Shown here piece after piece: positions 1 to 10,827 of a stretch of DNA of 64,000 nt. This stretch comes from Streptomyces sp. NBC_00568 (GTDB taxonomy: Bacteria; Actinomycetota; Actinomycetes; Streptomycetales; Streptomycetaceae). The position numbers were made by a program, and so were the translations under genes. Every line of letters begins with the position of its first letter. Position 1 is the first letter of the stretch. Under the pieces are notes generated by a model. It was given only the letters and a program-made list of their open reading frames with translations, was not told the origin of the DNA and did not search any database. The DNA is taken from assembly GCF_026341855.1 (NCBI RefSeq), contig NZ_JAPENW010000001.1, positions 3,277,001 through 3,341,000 of the forward strand, given 5' to 3'.

Positions 1-1116
1 ACCACGAGCCCCCGTCTCTCCGGCATCGTCCAGCCACCGCCGCTCACGGCCGACCGCACCGTCTCCTGCCATCACTGGTGGCTGTCCTGGCGCCTCCAGA
101 TCCCGTCCTACTGGAGCGTCGGCGCCTATGTCGCCGTCCTCACCACCGCCGACGGCTACCGCTCGCACGTCCCCTTCACCGTCCGCAATCACCAGACGGC
201 CGACCTGCTCCTGCTGCTCCCGGACATCACCTGGCAGGCGTACAACCTGTATCCGGAGGACGGCCACACCGGCGCCAGCCTCTACCACGCCTGGGACGAG
301 AACGGCCGTCTGCTCGGCGAAGCCGACGCCGCGACGACCGTCTCCTTCGACCGCCCGTACGCGGGCGCGGGTCTCCCCCTCCATGTGGGCCACGCCTACG
401 ACTTCATCCGCTGGGCGGAGCGTTACGGCTACGACCTCGCGTACGCCGACGCCCGCGACCTGCACGCCGGCCGCGTCGACCCCACCCGCTACCGCGGCCT
501 GGTCTTCCCGGGCCACGACGAGTACTGGTCGCCGCAGATGCGCCGCACCACGGAACTCGCCCGCGAGCACGGCACCTCGCTCGTCTTCCTCTCCGCCAAC
601 ACCATGTACTGGCAGGTGGAGTTGGGACCGTCCCCCTCGGGCGTCGCCGACCGGCTGCTGACCTGCCGGAAGCGCCGGGGTCCGGGCAGGCCCGCCCTGT
701 GGCGCGAGATCGACCGTCCGGAGCAGCAGCTCATCGGCATCCAGTACGCGGGACGGGTTCCCGAGCCGCACCCCCTGATCGTCCGCAACGCCGACCACTG
801 GCTGTGGGAAGCGACCGGCGCGCACGAGGGCGACGAAGTGGAGGGCATGGTCGCCGGCGAGGCGGACCGTTACTTCCCGCGCACCCCACTGCCGGAGCAC
901 CAGGGCCGGATCCTGCTCGCGCACTCCCCGTACCCGGACAGCGAGGGCACACCCCGGCATCAGGAGACCTCGCTCTACCGGGCCCCGTCCGGCGCCCTGG
1001 TCTTCGCGTCCGGAACGTTCGCGTGGTCCCCGGCCCTCGATCGCCCCGGACACGTGGATCCGCGGATCCAGCGGGCGACCGCCAATCTCCTCGACCGCAT
1101 CTGCAAACACGACTGA
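1..1116 (+). CDS. N,N-dimethylformamidase large-subunit-like protein (3' part, cut by window edge)
   Basis: The frame is open from base 1, so the start lies outside the window and only about 371 C-terminal residues are seen. The sequence resembles the C-terminal glutamine-amidotransferase-like part of the N,N-dimethylformamidase beta (large) subunit family: a WQAYN segment, then YDFIRWAERYGYDLAYAD, GHDEYWSPQMR, FLSANTMYWQVE, and a closing segment with FASGTFAWSPALD. Proteins of this type are common in Streptomyces, usually secreted, and most have no tested substrate, so amidase activity is inference from the family. It is followed after 133 bp by purC on the same strand, with no clear link in function. 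Confidence 0.7.
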   Translation, partial: TTSPRLSGIVQPPPLTADRTVSCHHWWLSWRLQIPSYWSVGAYVAVLTTADGYRSHVPFTVRNHQTADLLLLLPDITWQAYNLYPEDGHTGASLYHAWDENGRLLGEADAATTVSFDRPYAGAGLPLHVGHAYDFIRWAERYGYDLAYADARDLHAGRVDPTRYRGLVFPGHDEYWSPQMRRTTELAREHGTSLVFLSANTMYWQVELGPSPSGVADRLLTCRKRRGPGRPALWREIDRPEQQLIGIQYAGRVPEPHPLIVRNADHWLWEATGAHEGDEVEGMVAGEADRYFPRTPLPEHQGRILLAHSPYPDSEGTPRHQETSLYRAPSGALVFASGTFAWSPALDRPGHVDPRIQRATANLLDRICKHD

Positions 1117-1249
1117 GGAAGCTCCGCCGGGAGTTCCGCGACACACCGGTACCGCGGGCACCCGGGCCCGCTCGCCACGCCCCCTGTCCAAACGTGCTCG
1201 CCCCGTACGGGAGAATCGAGCTATTCAGACAGAACCACGGGGAGGAACC

Positions 1250-2149
1250 GTGTCCGGATTCGTCGAAAAGCCCGAGCCCCTTCAGGTGCCGGGTCTGGTA
1301 CATCTGCACACCGGCAAGGTGCGCGACCTGTACCAGAACGAGGCGGGCGACCTCGTGATGGTCGCCAGCGACCGCATCTCCGCCTACGACTGGGTTCTCC
1401 CCACCGAGATCCCCGACAAGGGCCGCACACTCACCCAGCTCTCCCTGTGGTGGTTCGACCAGCTCTCCGAACTGGCGCCCAACCACGTGCTGAGTACCGA
1501 ACTCCCGCCGGGCGCCCCCGCCGACTGGGCCGGCCGCACCCTGATCTGCAAGTCCCTGCGGATGACCCCGGTCGAGTGCGTCGCCCGCGGCTACCTGACC
1601 GGCTCGGGCCTCGTCGAGTACAACGAGACCCGCACCGTCTGCGGCCTCGCGCTGCCCGAGGGTCTCGTCGACGGCTCGGAACTCCCCGCGCCGATCTTCA
1701 CCCCCGCCACCAAGGCCGCGGTCGGCGAACACGACGAGAACGTCTCGTACGAGGAGGTCGCCCGTCAGGTCGGCGCCGACACCGCCGCCGAACTGCGCCA
1801 GGCGACCCTCGCCATCTACAGCCGCGCCCGCGACATCGCCCGCGAGCGGGGCATCATCCTCGCGGACACGAAGTTCGAGTTCGGCTACGAGGGCGAGACC
1901 CTCGTCCTCGCCGACGAGGTGCTGACCCCCGACTCCTCGCGCTTCTGGCCCGCCGACGTGTGGGAGCCGGGCCACGCGCAGCCGTCCTTCGACAAGCAGT
2001 ACGTCCGCGACTGGCTGACCTCGGCGGAGTCCGGCTGGGACCGAAAGAGCGAGCAGCCGCCGCCCGCCCTGCCCGAGCACGTCGTGGAAGCCACCCGCGC
2101 CAAGTACATCGAGGCCTACGAGCGACTGACGGGCATCCGCTGGTCCTGA
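1250..2149 (+). CDS. purC: Phosphoribosylaminoimidazole-succinocarboxamide synthase (SAICAR synthetase)
   Basis: Cytosolic purine-biosynthesis enzyme joining CAIR and aspartate with ATP to give SAICAR. The 299-aa protein has the usual family length for the single-domain actinobacterial/yeast-like form. Family segments are visible in order: HTGKVRDLY near residue 20 (nucleotide-binding start), SDRISAYDWVLPTEIPDKG, VECVARGYLTGSG, FTPATKAAVGEHDENV, GIILADTKFEFG, and DEVLTPDSSRFWP. The GTG start at 1250 is preceded by GGGGAGGAACC, a good ribosome site. It stands alone; a strong hairpin at 2245-2281 follows. The other de novo purine genes in the window (purSQL, purF, purM) lie 5-13 kb downstream in the same direction. 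Confidence 0.97.
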   Translation: MSGFVEKPEPLQVPGLVHLHTGKVRDLYQNEAGDLVMVASDRISAYDWVLPTEIPDKGRTLTQLSLWWFDQLSELAPNHVLSTELPPGAPADWAGRTLICKSLRMTPVECVARGYLTGSGLVEYNETRTVCGLALPEGLVDGSELPAPIFTPATKAAVGEHDENVSYEEVARQVGADTAAELRQATLAIYSRARDIARERGIILADTKFEFGYEGETLVLADEVLTPDSSRFWPADVWEPGHAQPSFDKQYVRDWLTSAESGWDRKSEQPPPALPEHVVEATRAKYIEAYERLTGIRWS

Positions 2150-2244
2150 CCTCGTCCCGGGCCCGGCCACCCGCCGGGCCCGGCAGCCACCCGCGCCGGG
2201 CAGCCCGAAGGGTTTCCCACGTTTCCGCCCCGGTCGGCAGACAC

Positions 2245-2281
2245 GAAGAAGCCCCCCGACCTGAGGCCGGGGGGCTTCTTC
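2245..2281. terminator. Bidirectional terminator between purC and tRNA-Gly
   Basis: A 14-bp perfect stem (GAAGAAGCCCCCCG / CGGGGGGCTTCTTC) with a 9-nt loop. It lies between the purC end on the plus strand and the 3' end of tRNA-Gly on the minus strand, so it can serve both. Confidence 0.75.
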
Positions 2282-2286
2282 TCCTG

Positions 2287-2359
2287 AGCGGACGACCAGG
2301 TTCGAACTGGCGACCTCAACCTTGGCAAGGTTGCGCTCTACCAACTGAGCTACGTCCGC
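2287..2359 (-). tRNA. tRNA-Gly(GCC), copy 1
   Basis: Minus-strand cloverleaf of 73 nt: acceptor GCGGACG/CGTCCGC, anticodon loop CTTGCCA, T arm GCCAG-TTCGAAC-CTGGT. CCA is not encoded. A second tRNA-Gly(GCC) lies at 6402-6477 on the same strand and differs mainly in the T stem and in encoding CCA. The four-gene ABC/two-component operon sits between the two copies. Confidence 0.93.
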
Positions 2360-2381
2360 ATGCGCCGTGGCGCGACAGCCA

Positions 2382-3026
2382 CTATACCCAACCTCGCTCC
2401 CGTGCGAGACGCACCGCCGCGTGCCGGTTCTCCGCCCCCAGCTTGGAGGCGGCCGACGACAGATAGTTCCGCACGGTCCCCTGCGAGAGAGCGGCCCGCT
2501 CCGCGATCTCCGCCACGGGCGCCCCGTCGGCGGCCAATTCGAGCACCTCGGCCTCGCGCGCGGTCAGCGGCGAGTCCCCGGCGGAGATCGCGTCGGCGGC
2601 CAACTCCGGGTCCACATAACGGTTTCCCGCGTGCACTGTACGGATGATCTCCGCAAGCCGCTGCGCACTGACCGTCTTGGGGACGAACCCCCGTACTCCC
2701 GCCGCAAGCGCCCGCTTCAGATGCCCGGGCCGTCCGTGACTCGTCACGATCAGTACTTGGCAGTCCGGCAGTTCGGCCCGCAGAGATGTGGCCACGCTCA
2801 CACCGTCCGCCCCCGGCATCTGAAGATCCAGGACGGCGACATCGGGCACATGTGCCCGCGCCATCGCCAGAGCCTCCGGCCCGGTCGCCGCCTCGGCCAC
2901 CACGACCAGGTCGTCCTCCAGCCCGAGCAGCGCGGCCAGGGCTCCCCGGATCAGATGCTCGTCGTCGGCGAGCAGCAGCCGCACGGGCGGTACGGGCGTC
3001 GAAGCGCCCGGGGACACGGCCGTCAT
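2382..3026 (-). CDS. NarL/LuxR-family response regulator
   Basis: DNA-binding output protein of a two-component system, 214 aa. The receiver domain (about 15-130) has the acidic pair D21-D22 and the phospho-acceptor D67 in VLDLQMPG; the C-terminal LuxR-type helix-turn-helix is at about 148-205 (PLTAREAEVLELAADG, then EIAERAALSQGTVRNYLSSA). Its ATG overlaps the stop codon of the upstream kinase gene by ATGA, so the two are translationally coupled and are almost certainly partners. It is the last gene of the minus-strand operon ATPase-permease-kinase-regulator, a layout in which the regulator usually controls its own transporter. The signal sensed is unknown. Confidence 0.93.
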   Translation of the reverse strand: MTAVSPGASTPVPPVRLLLADDEHLIRGALAALLGLEDDLVVVAEAATGPEALAMARAHVPDVAVLDLQMPGADGVSVATSLRAELPDCQVLIVTSHGRPGHLKRALAAGVRGFVPKTVSAQRLAEIIRTVHAGNRYVDPELAADAISAGDSPLTAREAEVLELAADGAPVAEIAERAALSQGTVRNYLSSAASKLGAENRHAAVRLARERGWV

Positions 3027-4345
3027 GGGGTGGCCTCCCTCACCTGGTGCGGAACGGACGGGAGGGACGGCGGTTCTCCGTCGGGGGCGGGCGACAGCGG
3101 TACGTCCGCCGTCAGCCGGAACACCCCACCGCTCGCGCCGGCCCGCAGCACTCCGTCCACCTCCCCCAGTCGCTCCCGCAGTCCCACGAGTCCGGAGCCT
3201 CTCCCCGGTCCGGAGCCCCCGTCCGGGCCGGGGCCCGGCTCCGTCCCGTCCGGCGCCCCGTCGTTCTCGACGGTGAGTGTCACCCGCTCCTCCGTCACCC
3301 GCAGGGCCAGCGCGCAGCTTCTGGCGTCCCCGTGCCGCAGCACATTCGTGGTCGCCTCCCGGACGACCCAGCCGAGCGCCGACTGCACCTGTGCGGGCAG
3401 GTCCGCGGCCGTGCCGGTGATGACGCAGTCGATGCCCGCCGCGGTCAGCACGCCCTGCGCTCCGGCCAGTTCGGTGGTCAGGTCGGCATCGCGGTATCCC
3501 CGTACGACCTCACGCACCTCCCGCTGGGACTCCCGCGCGATCCGCTGCACCTCGGTCATCTGGTCCACGGCCTCGGAGCGCCCCCGCCTGGCCAGCTGCA
3601 CGGCGAGCTCGCTCTTGAGGGCGATCACCGCGAGGTTGCGGCCCATCACGTCGTGCAGATCGCGGCCGAAGCGCAGCCGCTCCTCGGCGACGGCGAGCCG
3701 GGCGCGGGTCTCGCGGGCCTCGTCGAGTTCGTAGACGGCGTTGAGCAGCCAGACGGAGAAGGCGGCGGTGAAGGTGAGGAATCCGGCGGTGAGCAGGACC
3801 AGGACGGCGGTGATCAGTGCGGCGGGGCCCGCGAAGCCGAGGGGCAGGGAGAGCGTGCCGGCACCCGCGGACGCGCCGAGCACGGCGTACGCCATCCGGC
3901 GTCTGTCGCGTGTCCCGAGCGCGAACGTGCCCGTGCCGAACGCCGTGACACCGACGAACAGGGAGGAGGCGACCAGGAACTCGCCGTCGCTCGCGGGGCG
4001 CCAGGGGGTGCCCGAGAGGACGACCCCCACGACGGCCACCACGGCGGTGCCCACGGCGAGCGCGAGCAGCGTCCGCCTGATCTCCTCCCTGGTGCCGCGT
4101 GCCCGGTCCAGCGCCCGCGAGGCGGTCACCGCGCAGAGCACGGAGTGTCCGCACACCAGCAGGAAGAGGGCCCAGGACCGTGCCGTCGACACGTTCCCGA
4201 AGATCGGCAGCCCGATCGAGGCGGCCTCGAGCACGGCGAAGAAGTGGAACGACCACCGCGTGTACGTCTCGACCTTCGCCGGTGTGCTCTTGCCCCGCCA
4301 CCAGCCCGCCGGTCTGGTCATGCCCGCCCCCGCGTCCGTGGTCAC
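3023..4345 (-). CDS. Sensor histidine kinase, DesK/NarX-like (HisKA_3)
   Basis: Membrane histidine kinase of about 440 aa. The N-terminal half has five or six predicted membrane helices and no clear extracellular sensor domain, so it may sense the membrane or work through the linked transporter. The dimerization/phospho-acceptor helix reads RFGRDLHDVMGRNLAVIALK, with the phosphorylated His in LHDVMGR; the HATPase domain has EATTNVLRHG (N box) and GSGLVGLRERL (G box), with a Gly/Pro-rich insertion between the boxes. The start chosen is the GTG at 4345, overlapping the permease stop as GTGA; the ATG at 4321 is the alternative. Its stop overlaps the regulator start. Confidence 0.9.
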   Translation of the reverse strand: MTTDAGAGMTRPAGWWRGKSTPAKVETYTRWSFHFFAVLEAASIGLPIFGNVSTARSWALFLLVCGHSVLCAVTASRALDRARGTREEIRRTLLALAVGTAVVAVVGVVLSGTPWRPASDGEFLVASSLFVGVTAFGTGTFALGTRDRRRMAYAVLGASAGAGTLSLPLGFAGPAALITAVLVLLTAGFLTFTAAFSVWLLNAVYELDEARETRARLAVAEERLRFGRDLHDVMGRNLAVIALKSELAVQLARRGRSEAVDQMTEVQRIARESQREVREVVRGYRDADLTTELAGAQGVLTAAGIDCVITGTAADLPAQVQSALGWVVREATTNVLRHGDARSCALALRVTEERVTLTVENDGAPDGTEPGPGPDGGSGPGRGSGLVGLRERLGEVDGVLRAGASGGVFRLTADVPLSPAPDGEPPSLPSVPHQVREATP

Positions 4346-5145
4346 CGCCGCGGCTCCCAGCGGAACCACCGTCGTACAGCAAACACCGCGATCACGGTCC
4401 AGGCCACCGCGGTGACGACGGCACCCACGGTGTTGTGGGCGGAGAGGTGCCCGGTCCAGCCGCCGCGGATCAGGGTGATCACCGGGGTGAGGGGCAGCAG
4501 TTCGCAGAAGGAGGCCATGCCGTCGGGCAGCATCTCCAGGGGGATGAAGGTCCCCGAGCCGACCAGCGACACCAGGGTCAGGGGCGTGGCCGCGACCTGG
4601 GCGCCCTCGATGCTCCTGCTGAAGCCGGCGGTGACGGCCGCGAGCGCGGGCCAGGTGACGAGCGCCAACAGCAGCCCCAGCAGGACGAGATGGGGTGCCC
4701 TGGGCGCTCCGACGCCGAGCGTCACCTGGTAGGCGACGGCCAGGATCAGGCACTGGGCGAGACCGATCGCCACCGAGGGCAGCGCGGCGCCCGCGAGGAT
4801 CTCCGTGTCCCGCAGTTCACCGGTGCGCAGCCGCTTGAGGACGAGTTCTTCCCGGCGGGCCGCGTACACGGTCACCAGCGAGCTGTAGACGGCGAAGAGG
4901 AGCGCGAAGCCGATGGAGGAGGGGAGCAGGATCGCGCCGACGGTGAGTCCGGTGCCCTTCAGGTTCATCTGGTCGACGGTCGAGCGGAGCGTGAACGGCA
5001 AGGCCAGCGGTACGAACACCGCTGCGGCCAGGGTCGCCTTGGTGCGGCCGAGCAGCGTCAGCTCGGCGCGTGCCAGCGCGATCGTCCGCCCCGCGGTCGT
5101 GGTCCCGGCCGTGCCGGTCCCGGTCGTGACTGCCGTTCCCGTCAT
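4342..5145 (-). CDS. ABC-2 type transporter permease
   Basis: Integral membrane subunit of an ABC exporter, 267 aa, with six predicted helices (for example segments around LAAAVFVPLALPF, IGFALLFAVYSSLVTVYAA and LVLLGLLLALVTWPALAAV). A cytoplasmic N-terminal stretch AVTTGTGTAGTTTAG is low in complexity. The ATG at 5145 overlaps the ATPase stop as ATGA, and its own stop overlaps the kinase start. This places it as the partner of the ATPase at 5142-6173. The substrate cannot be read from sequence; ABC-2 exporters next to DesK-type kinases often handle drugs, peptides or lipids. Confidence 0.9.
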   Translation of the reverse strand: MTGTAVTTGTGTAGTTTAGRTIALARAELTLLGRTKATLAAAVFVPLALPFTLRSTVDQMNLKGTGLTVGAILLPSSIGFALLFAVYSSLVTVYAARREELVLKRLRTGELRDTEILAGAALPSVAIGLAQCLILAVAYQVTLGVGAPRAPHLVLLGLLLALVTWPALAAVTAGFSRSIEGAQVAATPLTLVSLVGSGTFIPLEMLPDGMASFCELLPLTPVITLIRGGWTGHLSAHNTVGAVVTAVAWTVIAVFAVRRWFRWEPRR

Positions 5146-6173
5146 GCCGCTGTCCCCCTGTTCCGGGCGCCCGCGATCGGCCCCGTCGTCCTCGCGCCGG
5201 GTGGCCCCGCCGTCGCTGTCCGCTCCGCGCCCCGCGCGGCCGCGTCGCGCGCGATCCGCAGGAACGCCTCCTCCAGGGAGGCCGGGCGCACATCGAGCCC
5301 CCGCAGCTCGACCCGCGCCCGCTCGGCCCACACCAGCAGGGCGGTCGCCGTCCGTTGCAGCTCGTTCGTGCGCAGCTTGATCACACGGCCCGCCGTCTCA
5401 TGGCCGCTCACCCCGAGTCCGGGCAGCGGGGGAAGATCGCCGGGGAGGTAGCCGTCGGGCAGTTCGAAGGAGATGCGCGACGGCTGGGAGGCGGTGACCT
5501 CGGCCGGGGTGCCGATGGCCGCGACGTGTCCTTCGTGGAGGATCGCCAGCCGGTCGGCGAGTTCCTCAGCCTCTTCCAGATAGTGGGTGGTCAGCAGGAC
5601 CGTGGTCCCGCCGTCGCGCAGCTCGCGCACCAACTCCCAGGTGCTCCGGCGGCCTTCCGCGTCGAGCCCGGTCGTCGGCTCGTCGAGGAAGAGGACCTCG
5701 GGGCGGCCGAGCAGCGCGAGCGCCAGGTCCAGGCGCCGCTTCTCACCCCCGGACAACTGCTTCACGCGTACGTCGGACCGGTGCGCGAGGCCGACCAGCT
5801 CCAGCGCCTCTCCGGTGGGCCGGGCTCCGCTGGTGCACGCCGCCCACATGCGGATGGTCTCCGCGACCGTCAGCTCGGAGGGGAAGCCGCCTTCCTGGAG
5901 CATCACGCCGATGCGGGGCCGTACGGCCGCCCGGTCCGTGTAGGGATCCTGCCCGAGGACCCGTACGCGTCCGCCGGCCGGGGGAGCGAGACCCTCGATC
6001 AGCTCGACGGTGGATGTCTTTCCCGCGCCGTTGGTACCGAGGAGAGCGAAGAGCTCACCGCGGCCCACGGAGAAGGTGACTCCGCGCACCGCCTCGAAAT
6101 CGCTTCCGTCGCCCCCGTACACGCGCCGCAGATCAGTGACCTCAATCACGTCATCGTGCTCGTTCGTGTTCAT
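5142..6173 (-). CDS. ABC transporter ATP-binding protein (exporter type)
   Basis: Cytoplasmic ATPase subunit, 343 aa, and first gene of the four-gene operon. Walker A is LLGTNGAGKTST near residue 45, the Q loop region includes IGVMLQEGGFP, the signature is VKQLSGGEKRRLDLALAL, Walker B is VLFLDEPTTGLD, and the H loop is in LLTTHYLEEAEEL. A C-terminal extension (about 230-343) matches the extra domain seen in drug/lipid-type exporters of this class. The start MNTNEHDDVIEVTDLRR gives the normal N-terminus. Regulation is probably by the two-component pair encoded at the end of its own operon (inference). Confidence 0.93.
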   Translation of the reverse strand: MNTNEHDDVIEVTDLRRVYGGDGSDFEAVRGVTFSVGRGELFALLGTNGAGKTSTVELIEGLAPPAGGRVRVLGQDPYTDRAAVRPRIGVMLQEGGFPSELTVAETIRMWAACTSGARPTGEALELVGLAHRSDVRVKQLSGGEKRRLDLALALLGRPEVLFLDEPTTGLDAEGRRSTWELVRELRDGGTTVLLTTHYLEEAEELADRLAILHEGHVAAIGTPAEVTASQPSRISFELPDGYLPGDLPPLPGLGVSGHETAGRVIKLRTNELQRTATALLVWAERARVELRGLDVRPASLEEAFLRIARDAAARGAERTATAGPPGARTTGPIAGARNRGTAA

Positions 6174-6365
6174 GAAATCAGCGTCCCGGCGGACGGGTTC
6201 CGGCAGCAGTGCGCGGTGTCATCACTCCGCATGACAAATGTCAGACGGCACCCTGCGCGAGCGGACGGCGATACGCGGGAGGAGCGGGCGGCGGTACGCG
6301 GGAGGACGTGGATAGCGGGCGGACATCCGCGCCCGGACGAAGATCCCGGTCCACGTGAACACGAG

Positions 6366-6396
6366 AAAGACCCCGGTCGACTGACCGGGGCCTTTG
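6366..6396 (-). terminator. Terminator of tRNA-Gly(GCC) copy 2
   Basis: Read on the minus strand: AGGCCCCGGTC, loop, GACCGGGGTCTTTCTC. Eight-bp GC stem followed by a T-rich run, directly downstream of the tRNA-Gly at 6402-6477. Confidence 0.7.
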
Positions 6397-6401
6397 CTTA
6401 C

Positions 6402-6477
6402 TGGAGCGGACGACGAGGCTCGAACTCGCGACCTCAACCTTGGCAAGGTTGCGCTCTACCAACTGAGCTACGTCCGC
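6402..6477 (-). tRNA. tRNA-Gly(GCC), copy 2, CCA encoded
   Basis: 76-nt minus-strand tRNA: acceptor GCGGACG/CGTCCGC, anticodon loop CTTGCCA, T arm GCGAG-TTCGAGC-CTCGT, ending in an encoded CCA. Most of the body is identical to copy 1 at 2287-2359. Confidence 0.95.
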
Positions 6478-6556
6478 ATTGCCTCCGACCGGCTTTCACC
6501 GATCGGCGCGAGCACCACCCTACCTGATCCACAAGAGCGGTAGGTAAGGGATGCAG

Positions 6557-6628
6557 AGCGGGTGACAGGAATTGCACACTGCGCCTTCCCCCTGGAAGGG
6601 GGATGTTCTGCTACTGAACTACACCCGC
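6557..6628 (-). tRNA. tRNA-Gly(UCC)
   Basis: 72-nt minus-strand tRNA: acceptor GCGGGTG/CACCCGC, anticodon stem CCCCC/GGGGG, loop CTTCCAG giving anticodon UCC (reads GGA/GGG). CCA is not encoded. It lies 79 bp upstream of tRNA-Gly(GCC) copy 2 on the same strand and may be cotranscribed with it. Confidence 0.92.
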
Positions 6629-6767
6629 ACGACCCTGGGGTTCCGGCTTTTCGGCCTGGCCCCTCGGCGTGTTCCAGACTCTAGCTGATCTGCGGGGGGT
6701 CAGCGCAAGTCGGTTCTTCCGGGGTCCGGTGGAGGGGTCGGTGGGCACCCCGCGAGGGGGTGCCGGC

Positions 6768-7085
6768 TCAGTGCGCCTCGGCGAACGCCTCGTAGACCTT
6801 CTTGGGGATCCGGCCGCGCGGCGGCACGTCCATCTTGTTGGAGCGGGCCCAGGCGCGGACCGCGGCCGGGTCGGGCGTCAGCGCGGTGTGCGTGTACGCC
6901 TTCCCGGACTTCGACTGCTTGCGGCCGGCCTCGAGGTAGGGCTCGAGCGCCTTACGCAGTTTCTTGGCATTGGCTGGATTGAGGTCGATCTCGTACGACT
7001 TGCCGTCGAGTCCGAAGGCGATCGTCTCCGCCGCTTCCGAGCCGTCGATGTCGTCAAAGAGAGTGACCACGACACGCTGCGCCAC
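6768..7085 (-). CDS. lsrL: Lsr2-family nucleoid protein (LsrL-like paralogue)
   Basis: Small DNA-bridging nucleoid protein of 105 aa. Lsr2 family features are complete: the N-terminal dimerization domain (MAQRVVVTLFDDIDG, then KSYEIDLNPANAKKLRKAL), a linker with PDPAAVRAWARSN, and the C-terminal minor-groove motif PPRGRIPKKVYEAF containing the RGR hook. Lsr2 proteins silence AT-rich, often foreign DNA. Streptomyces carries two copies, Lsr2 and LsrL. The position next to purSQL matches, from memory, S. coelicolor LsrL (SCO4076), so I use that name; the main Lsr2 would be elsewhere. It is transcribed away from purS across an unusually AT-rich intergenic stretch. Confidence 0.9.
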   Translation of the reverse strand: MAQRVVVTLFDDIDGSEAAETIAFGLDGKSYEIDLNPANAKKLRKALEPYLEAGRKQSKSGKAYTHTALTPDPAAVRAWARSNKMDVPPRGRIPKKVYEAFAEAH

Positions 7086-7446
7086 GAATATCGGTCCCTT
7101 CGTGCGACACCTCTGCGATCAACGGGCATGACGTGCACGGACGTCACGGAGTTGTCGGGGAGATGTCGACTGTCCGGCTGTTATTGAGCAAAGTATCGGC
7201 TATTGCCAATTCCTTTGTACAGTGCCCGGCATTGCATTGTGAAGCCCGACTAAATCCCTCCGCGTGTCCGAAGGCAATGGGGTCCTGCCGTTCTTCTGCG
7301 GTTTTTCCCAGGATTTTCCGTGCGTGCCCCCGCGCCGATGCGGGATCGTGATCGGGGTCACGTAGGATTCTACGAATCTACGCGAGTAGAAATTTTGTGC
7401 GGGTAGTCTGAAGGGACCTGCTCAGCACCACACACCGGGAGTGCCA
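7086..7446. promoter_or_regulatory. Divergent lsrL / purSQL control region with palindromes
   Basis: 361 bp without a gene, richer in A+T than its surroundings (for example around 7180-7260 and 7360-7410). It must hold the promoters of lsrL (minus) and purSQL (plus). Near purS there is an imperfect palindrome at 7362-7381 (GTAGGATTC-TAC-GAATCTAC) overlapping a second inverted repeat at 7368-7391 (TTCTAC ... GTAGAA). These are plausible operator sites for the purine operon. The regulator is unknown and no clear -10/-35 pair could be assigned. Confidence 0.4.
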
Positions 7447-7710
7447 GTGGCACGCGTCGTAGTCGACGTCATGCTCAAGCCGGAGATCCTCGACCCCCAG
7501 GGCCAGGCGGTGCAGCGTGCACTGCCGCGCCTCGGTTTCGAAGGTGTCTCCGACGTCCGTCAGGGAAAGCGATTCGAACTGGAAGTGGACGGACCGGTGG
7601 ACGACGCCGCGCTCGCCCGCATCCATGAACTGGCGGAATCCTTCCTCGCCAACACCGTGATCGAGGACTTCACCGTCAAGGTCGAGGAAGTCGCGGAGGC
7701 CGGAAAGTGA
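7447..7710 (+). CDS. purS: Phosphoribosylformylglycinamidine synthase subunit PurS
   Basis: Small subunit (87 aa) of the three-part FGAM synthase. PurS bridges PurQ and PurL and is needed for ammonia transfer. Family hallmarks are [16 protein letters not shown] at the N-terminus and [12 protein letters not shown] in the middle. Two in-frame GTG codons lie at 7441 and 7447. The ribosome site GGGAG at 7437-7441 is properly spaced only for 7447, so that start is chosen. The stop overlaps the purQ start as GTGA. It is the first gene of the coupled purS-purQ-purL operon. Confidence 0.95.
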   Translation: MARVVVDVMLKPEILDPQGQAVQRALPRLGFEGVSDVRQGKRFELEVDGPVDDAALARIHELAESFLANTVIEDFTVKVEEVAEAGK

Positions 7711-8383
7711 CCGCTCGTATTGGAGTCGTCACCTTTCCGGGCAGCCTCGACGACCGCGACACGCAGCGCGCGATCAAGCTGGCCGGTGCCGAACCCGTCG
7801 CTCTCTGGCACAAGGACAAGGACCTCAAGCAGGTCGACGCCGTGGTGCTGCCCGGCGGTTTCTCGTACGGCGACTATCTGCGGGCCGGCGCCATCTCGCG
7901 CTTCTCGCCGGTGATGGAGACCGTCATCGAGCAGGCGAAGTCCGGAATGCCGGTTCTCGGCATCTGCAACGGCTTCCAGGTCCTCACCGAGGCCCACCTC
8001 CTCCCCGGAGCGATGCTCGGCAACAACCACCTCCACTTCATCTGCCGCGACCAGAAGCTGCGGGTGGAGAACGCGGGGACCGCCTGGACCGCCGACTACA
8101 CGGCCGGCCAGGAGATCTACATCCCGCTGAAGAACATGGACGGCCGGTACGTCGCCGACGAGCACACGCTCGACATGCTGGAGGCCGAAGGCCGGGTCGC
8201 GTTCCGTTACGTGGACGTCAACCCGAACGGCTCGCTGCGCGACATCGCCGGCATCACGAACGAGGCGGGCAACGTCGTCGGTCTGATGCCGCACCCGGAG
8301 CACGCCGTCGAGCCGCTCGTCGGCTCCGGCCGCACCGACGGCCTCCCCTTCTTCACCTCGATCCTCAAGAAGCTGGTCAACGC

Positions 8384-8387
<4 letters not shown>
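7707..8387 (+). CDS. purQ: Phosphoribosylformylglycinamidine synthase subunit PurQ (glutaminase)
   Basis: Class I glutamine amidotransferase subunit (226 aa) that supplies ammonia to PurL for making FGAM. The nucleophile Cys is in [11 protein letters not shown], and the His-Glu pair is in [10 protein letters not shown]. The N-terminus [20 protein letters not shown] is typical. GTG start overlaps the purS stop (GTGA), and its stop overlaps the purL start (ATGA), so the three subunits are made in step. Confidence 0.97.
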
Positions 8388-10660
<2,273 letters not shown>

Positions 10661-10674
10661 CCCGTTGGTGTGCA

Positions 10675-10709
10675 CGAAGGCCCCGTCCGGGTTCCGGGCG
10701 GGGCCTTCG
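10675..10709 (+). terminator. purSQL terminator
   Basis: 11-bp perfect stem CGAAGGCCCCG / CGGGGCCTTCG just after the purL stop. There is no long T run, as is usual in streptomycetes. Confidence 0.7.
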
Positions 10710-10827
10710 CCTGTCCCGGCGCTTTCGCCTGTCCCGACGGTCCGAACCCCGCTCCGAGCGGCAGGCCAGGAGGCCCGGAGACGAAAATGCCGACGCCCGG
10801 CCGTTCCCCGGTTCTAGGGTGAGGATC

